7,418 nucleotides of DNA from an uncultured Bordetella sp. (GTDB lineage Bacteria; Pseudomonadota; Gammaproteobacteria; Burkholderiales; Burkholderiaceae_B): the NCBI GenBank assembly GCA_937881145.1, contig CALGFL010000061.1:1-7418 (forward strand), written 5' to 3'. Made by a program: the position numbers and the translations under genes. Below, one piece after another: positions 6,003 through 7,418 of the stretch (its first letter is position 1; every line of letters begins with the position of its first letter). The notes under the pieces are model-generated. The model did no database searches. It saw only the letters and a program-made list of their open reading frames with translations, and was not told the DNA's origin.

Positions 6003-6017
6003 GGCCGCCGGCAGACG

Positions 6018-6728
6018 TCAGGTCGCGGCGTTCCATCGCGCGATGACCTGGGCCGCGTCGGTGAGTTGCGGCACGATGCCGTCCACGTCCAGCGTGTATA
6101 CGTCCTGTCCTTCGTTGTAGCCGTAGGGCACGGCCAGCACGCGCGTTCCGGCCGTGCGTCCGGCCTGCGCATCGTTCAGCGAATCGCCGATGGTGACCGC
6201 CTGCGCCGGCGCCACGCCCAGGCGCTCGCAGGCATGCAGCACCTGGTCCGGATCGGGCTTGCGGCGCGCGCAGGTGTCGCCGCACACGACCACCGGAAAG
6301 AATCCGGCCAGGCCCACGCGCGTAAGCAGCGGGCCGGTGAATTCCGTGGGCTTGTTGGTCACCACGGCCAGCTTCAGGCCCTGGTCCTGCATGGCGCGCA
6401 GGCCTTCGATCACGCCGTCGTAGACCGTGGCCATGTCGCCGTTGACCAGCGCATAGTGGCGGCGGAACGAGGCGCGGCCCCGCGCGAACAGATCCCGGCC
6501 CGGATCATCGCCCGGCAGTGCATCGACATGCAGCGAACCCGCCAGCGTGCGGCGCACCAGATAATCCATGCCTTTGCCCACGAACGTGGCCAGCACCTCC
6601 AGCCCCAAGGGCGGCATGTCCAGTTCGACGCGCATGGCGTTGGCGGCGGCTGCCAGGTCGGGTATGGAATCGACCAGCGTGCCATCCAGGTCCAGCAGCA
6701 CGGCGACGACAGGGGTGTGCAAGGTCAT
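6018..6728 (-). CDS. gph: Phosphoglycolate phosphatase (HAD superfamily)
   Basis: Gph dephosphorylates 2-phosphoglycolate, arising from DNA repair or Rubisco side reactions, to glycolate in the cytoplasm. The 236-residue product has all four HAD motifs: DLDGTLVDS with nucleophile D13 and D15 (motif I), TNK at 124-126 (II), the lysine of RKPDP at 157 (III), and GDSLND with D182 and D186 (IV). Residues of about 20-95 form the helical cap typical of this subfamily. The reading frame stays open upstream to 6917, but the ATG at 6728 gives the standard MTLHTPVVAVLLDLDGTLVD start; the longer form would overlap the GST gene. It follows the GST stop after two bases, so the two are probably cotranscribed and translationally coupled. 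In many Burkholderiales gph sits beside trpE; here the trp operon begins about 5 kb further along the same strand. Other HAD phosphatases are possible, but the motif context favours Gph. Confidence 0.92.
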   Translation of the reverse strand: MTLHTPVVAVLLDLDGTLVDSIPDLAAAANAMRVELDMPPLGLEVLATFVGKGMDYLVRRTLAGSLHVDALPGDDPGRDLFARGRASFRRHYALVNGDMATVYDGVIEGLRAMQDQGLKLAVVTNKPTEFTGPLLTRVGLAGFFPVVVCGDTCARRKPDPDQVLHACERLGVAPAQAVTIGDSLNDAQAGRTAGTRVLAVPYGYNEGQDVYTLDVDGIVPQLTDAAQVIARWNAAT

Positions 6729-6730
6729 GG

Positions 6731-7384
6731 CTACACCGGAGGTTGGTCCAGCCCTTCGGTCCGGATCGCCCGTTGAACCGCCGGCCGTTCGAGCATGCGC
6801 TGAAGATACGCGCCGAGCAGCGGCCATTGACGCGCGGGCTTCGCAAAACCGCGGGTCCAGCGGCAAAGCATCAGCGCATAGGGATCCAGAATGGTGTACT
6901 GGTGGCCCAGCAGCCACGGACCGCCGCTTGCATCCAACTGCGCTTCCAGCTGGTCGAGCAGGGTCGCGATCTTCGATGCGGCGTGGGCCTGGACCTGCCT
7001 GGCGCCTGTCGCGTTATCCGCATCGACCCATCTTTCGGGGTAGAAATAGACGATCAGCGAGGCTTGCAGCGTGTTGGTCAGCCACATCAGCCACTTGTAG
7101 AGCTGCGCGCGCGCCGGGGTTCCCAACTCGGGAGCCAGCCGGCTTTCGGGGTGCGTATCCGCCAGATGCAGACAGATGGCGGCGGTTTCGTACAGCACCA
7201 TGTCGCCATCGACCAGCACGGGTATCAGCCCGTTCGGATTGAGCCGCAGGTATTGCGCGGATTTGTGCGCACCCTGTGTGCGATCGACGAGCTCGAGCTC
7301 GAACGGCTGGCCTATTTCCTCCAGCACGATGTGGGGCGCCATGCTTGCGTTGCCGGGGTAGTACAGCAGTTTTTTCATCGTCAT
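6731..7384 (-). CDS. Glutathione S-transferase family protein
   Basis: This 217-residue protein has the two-domain cytosolic GST architecture: an N-terminal thioredoxin-like domain (about 4-85) and an all-helical C-terminal domain (about 92-205). Visible features are LLYYPGNASMAPHIVLEEIG (6-25), the cis-proline in LIPVLVDGD, the glutathione-contacting ET pair in LYETAAICLHLAD, and the N-capping region in YTILDPYAL. Beta-class enzymes carry PGACS with a catalytic Cys; here the segment reads PGNAS, so the Cys position holds A13 and only S14 is left as a candidate active residue. Conjugation of glutathione to electrophiles, or thiol-disulfide chemistry, is the family activity, but the real substrate is unknown. 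A second ATG two codons in (7378) is an alternative start; neither has a strong ribosome binding site. The stop is two bases before gph, suggesting an operon. The promoter is not seen within the 34 bases left before the window edge. Confidence 0.9.
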   Translation of the reverse strand: MTMKKLLYYPGNASMAPHIVLEEIGQPFELELVDRTQGAHKSAQYLRLNPNGLIPVLVDGDMVLYETAAICLHLADTHPESRLAPELGTPARAQLYKWLMWLTNTLQASLIVYFYPERWVDADNATGARQVQAHAASKIATLLDQLEAQLDASGGPWLLGHQYTILDPYALMLCRWTRGFAKPARQWPLLGAYLQRMLERPAVQRAIRTEGLDQPPV

Positions 7385-7418
7385 CGCCGTGCCGCTTTAA
7401 CGCGTTTCGCCGATGGAG

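Noticed and set aside
6003..6017. Bidirectional terminator between the LysR gene and gph
   Set aside because: The 15-base gap holds no stem with a T-run on either strand.
6729..6917. N-terminal extension of gph to 6917
   Set aside because: It would overlap the GST coding sequence and adds a low-complexity, non-family segment. ATG 6728 places the HAD motif I at the usual distance from the start.
7397..7418. Possible last codons of an upstream gene (SIGETR and TAA, minus strand)
   Set aside because: Six codons are too few to distinguish from chance; the upstream gene, if any, is outside the window.
1..7418. Mobile elements, CRISPR arrays, tRNA or rRNA genes
   Set aside because: No transposase or integrase protein, no spaced direct repeats, and no tRNA- or rRNA-like segment was recognised on reading both strands.

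Overview
This window looks like the chromosome of a high-GC betaproteobacterium, most likely the Alcaligenaceae (Bordetella/Achromobacter group). The grounds are GC-rich sequence throughout, the style of the TrpE and Gph proteins, and a Bug-family solute receptor, a family greatly expanded in Bordetella. The genus is an inference from memory of protein style, not a database match.

Layout, right to left, because all genes but one are on the minus strand. A glutathione S-transferase-like gene (6731-7384) runs with a 2-base gap into gph, phosphoglycolate phosphatase (6018-6728). A plus-strand LysR-type regulator (5088-6002) converges on gph and diverges from a minus-strand three-gene unit: a periplasmic Bug/TctC-type receptor (3947-4966), an amidase-signature hydrolase (2392-3915) and a DadA/DAO-family FAD oxidoreductase (1107-2348). 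The left end holds the start of the trp operon: promoter, leader peptide, attenuator and the first 261 codons of trpE, which runs off the window at position 1.

The best-supported non-obvious content is the 323-base stretch 784-1106, which contains no ordinary gene. On the minus strand it reads as a complete trp attenuation region: a sigma-70-like promoter (TTGTCG, 18 bp, TATAGT), a 35-codon leader ORF with four Trp codons (W14, W16, W17, W23), a region-2 segment that can pair with the 5' arm of a strong terminator hairpin, the terminator with its U-rich tail, then trpE. The preceding catabolic unit ends in a hairpin whose T-tract overlaps the trp -35 box.

The middle genes read as an inducible import-and-catabolism module. 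The LysR protein would sense a metabolite, the Bug receptor would bind the substrate in the periplasm, the amidase would release ammonia or an acyl group, and the DAO-family enzyme would oxidise the resulting amine or D-amino acid. The substrate is unknown. From general knowledge, gph often lies directly beside trpE in Burkholderiales; here the module separates them by about 5 kb, so it looks like an insertion into an older rpe-gph-trp neighbourhood. No mobile element, CRISPR array, rRNA or tRNA was seen.
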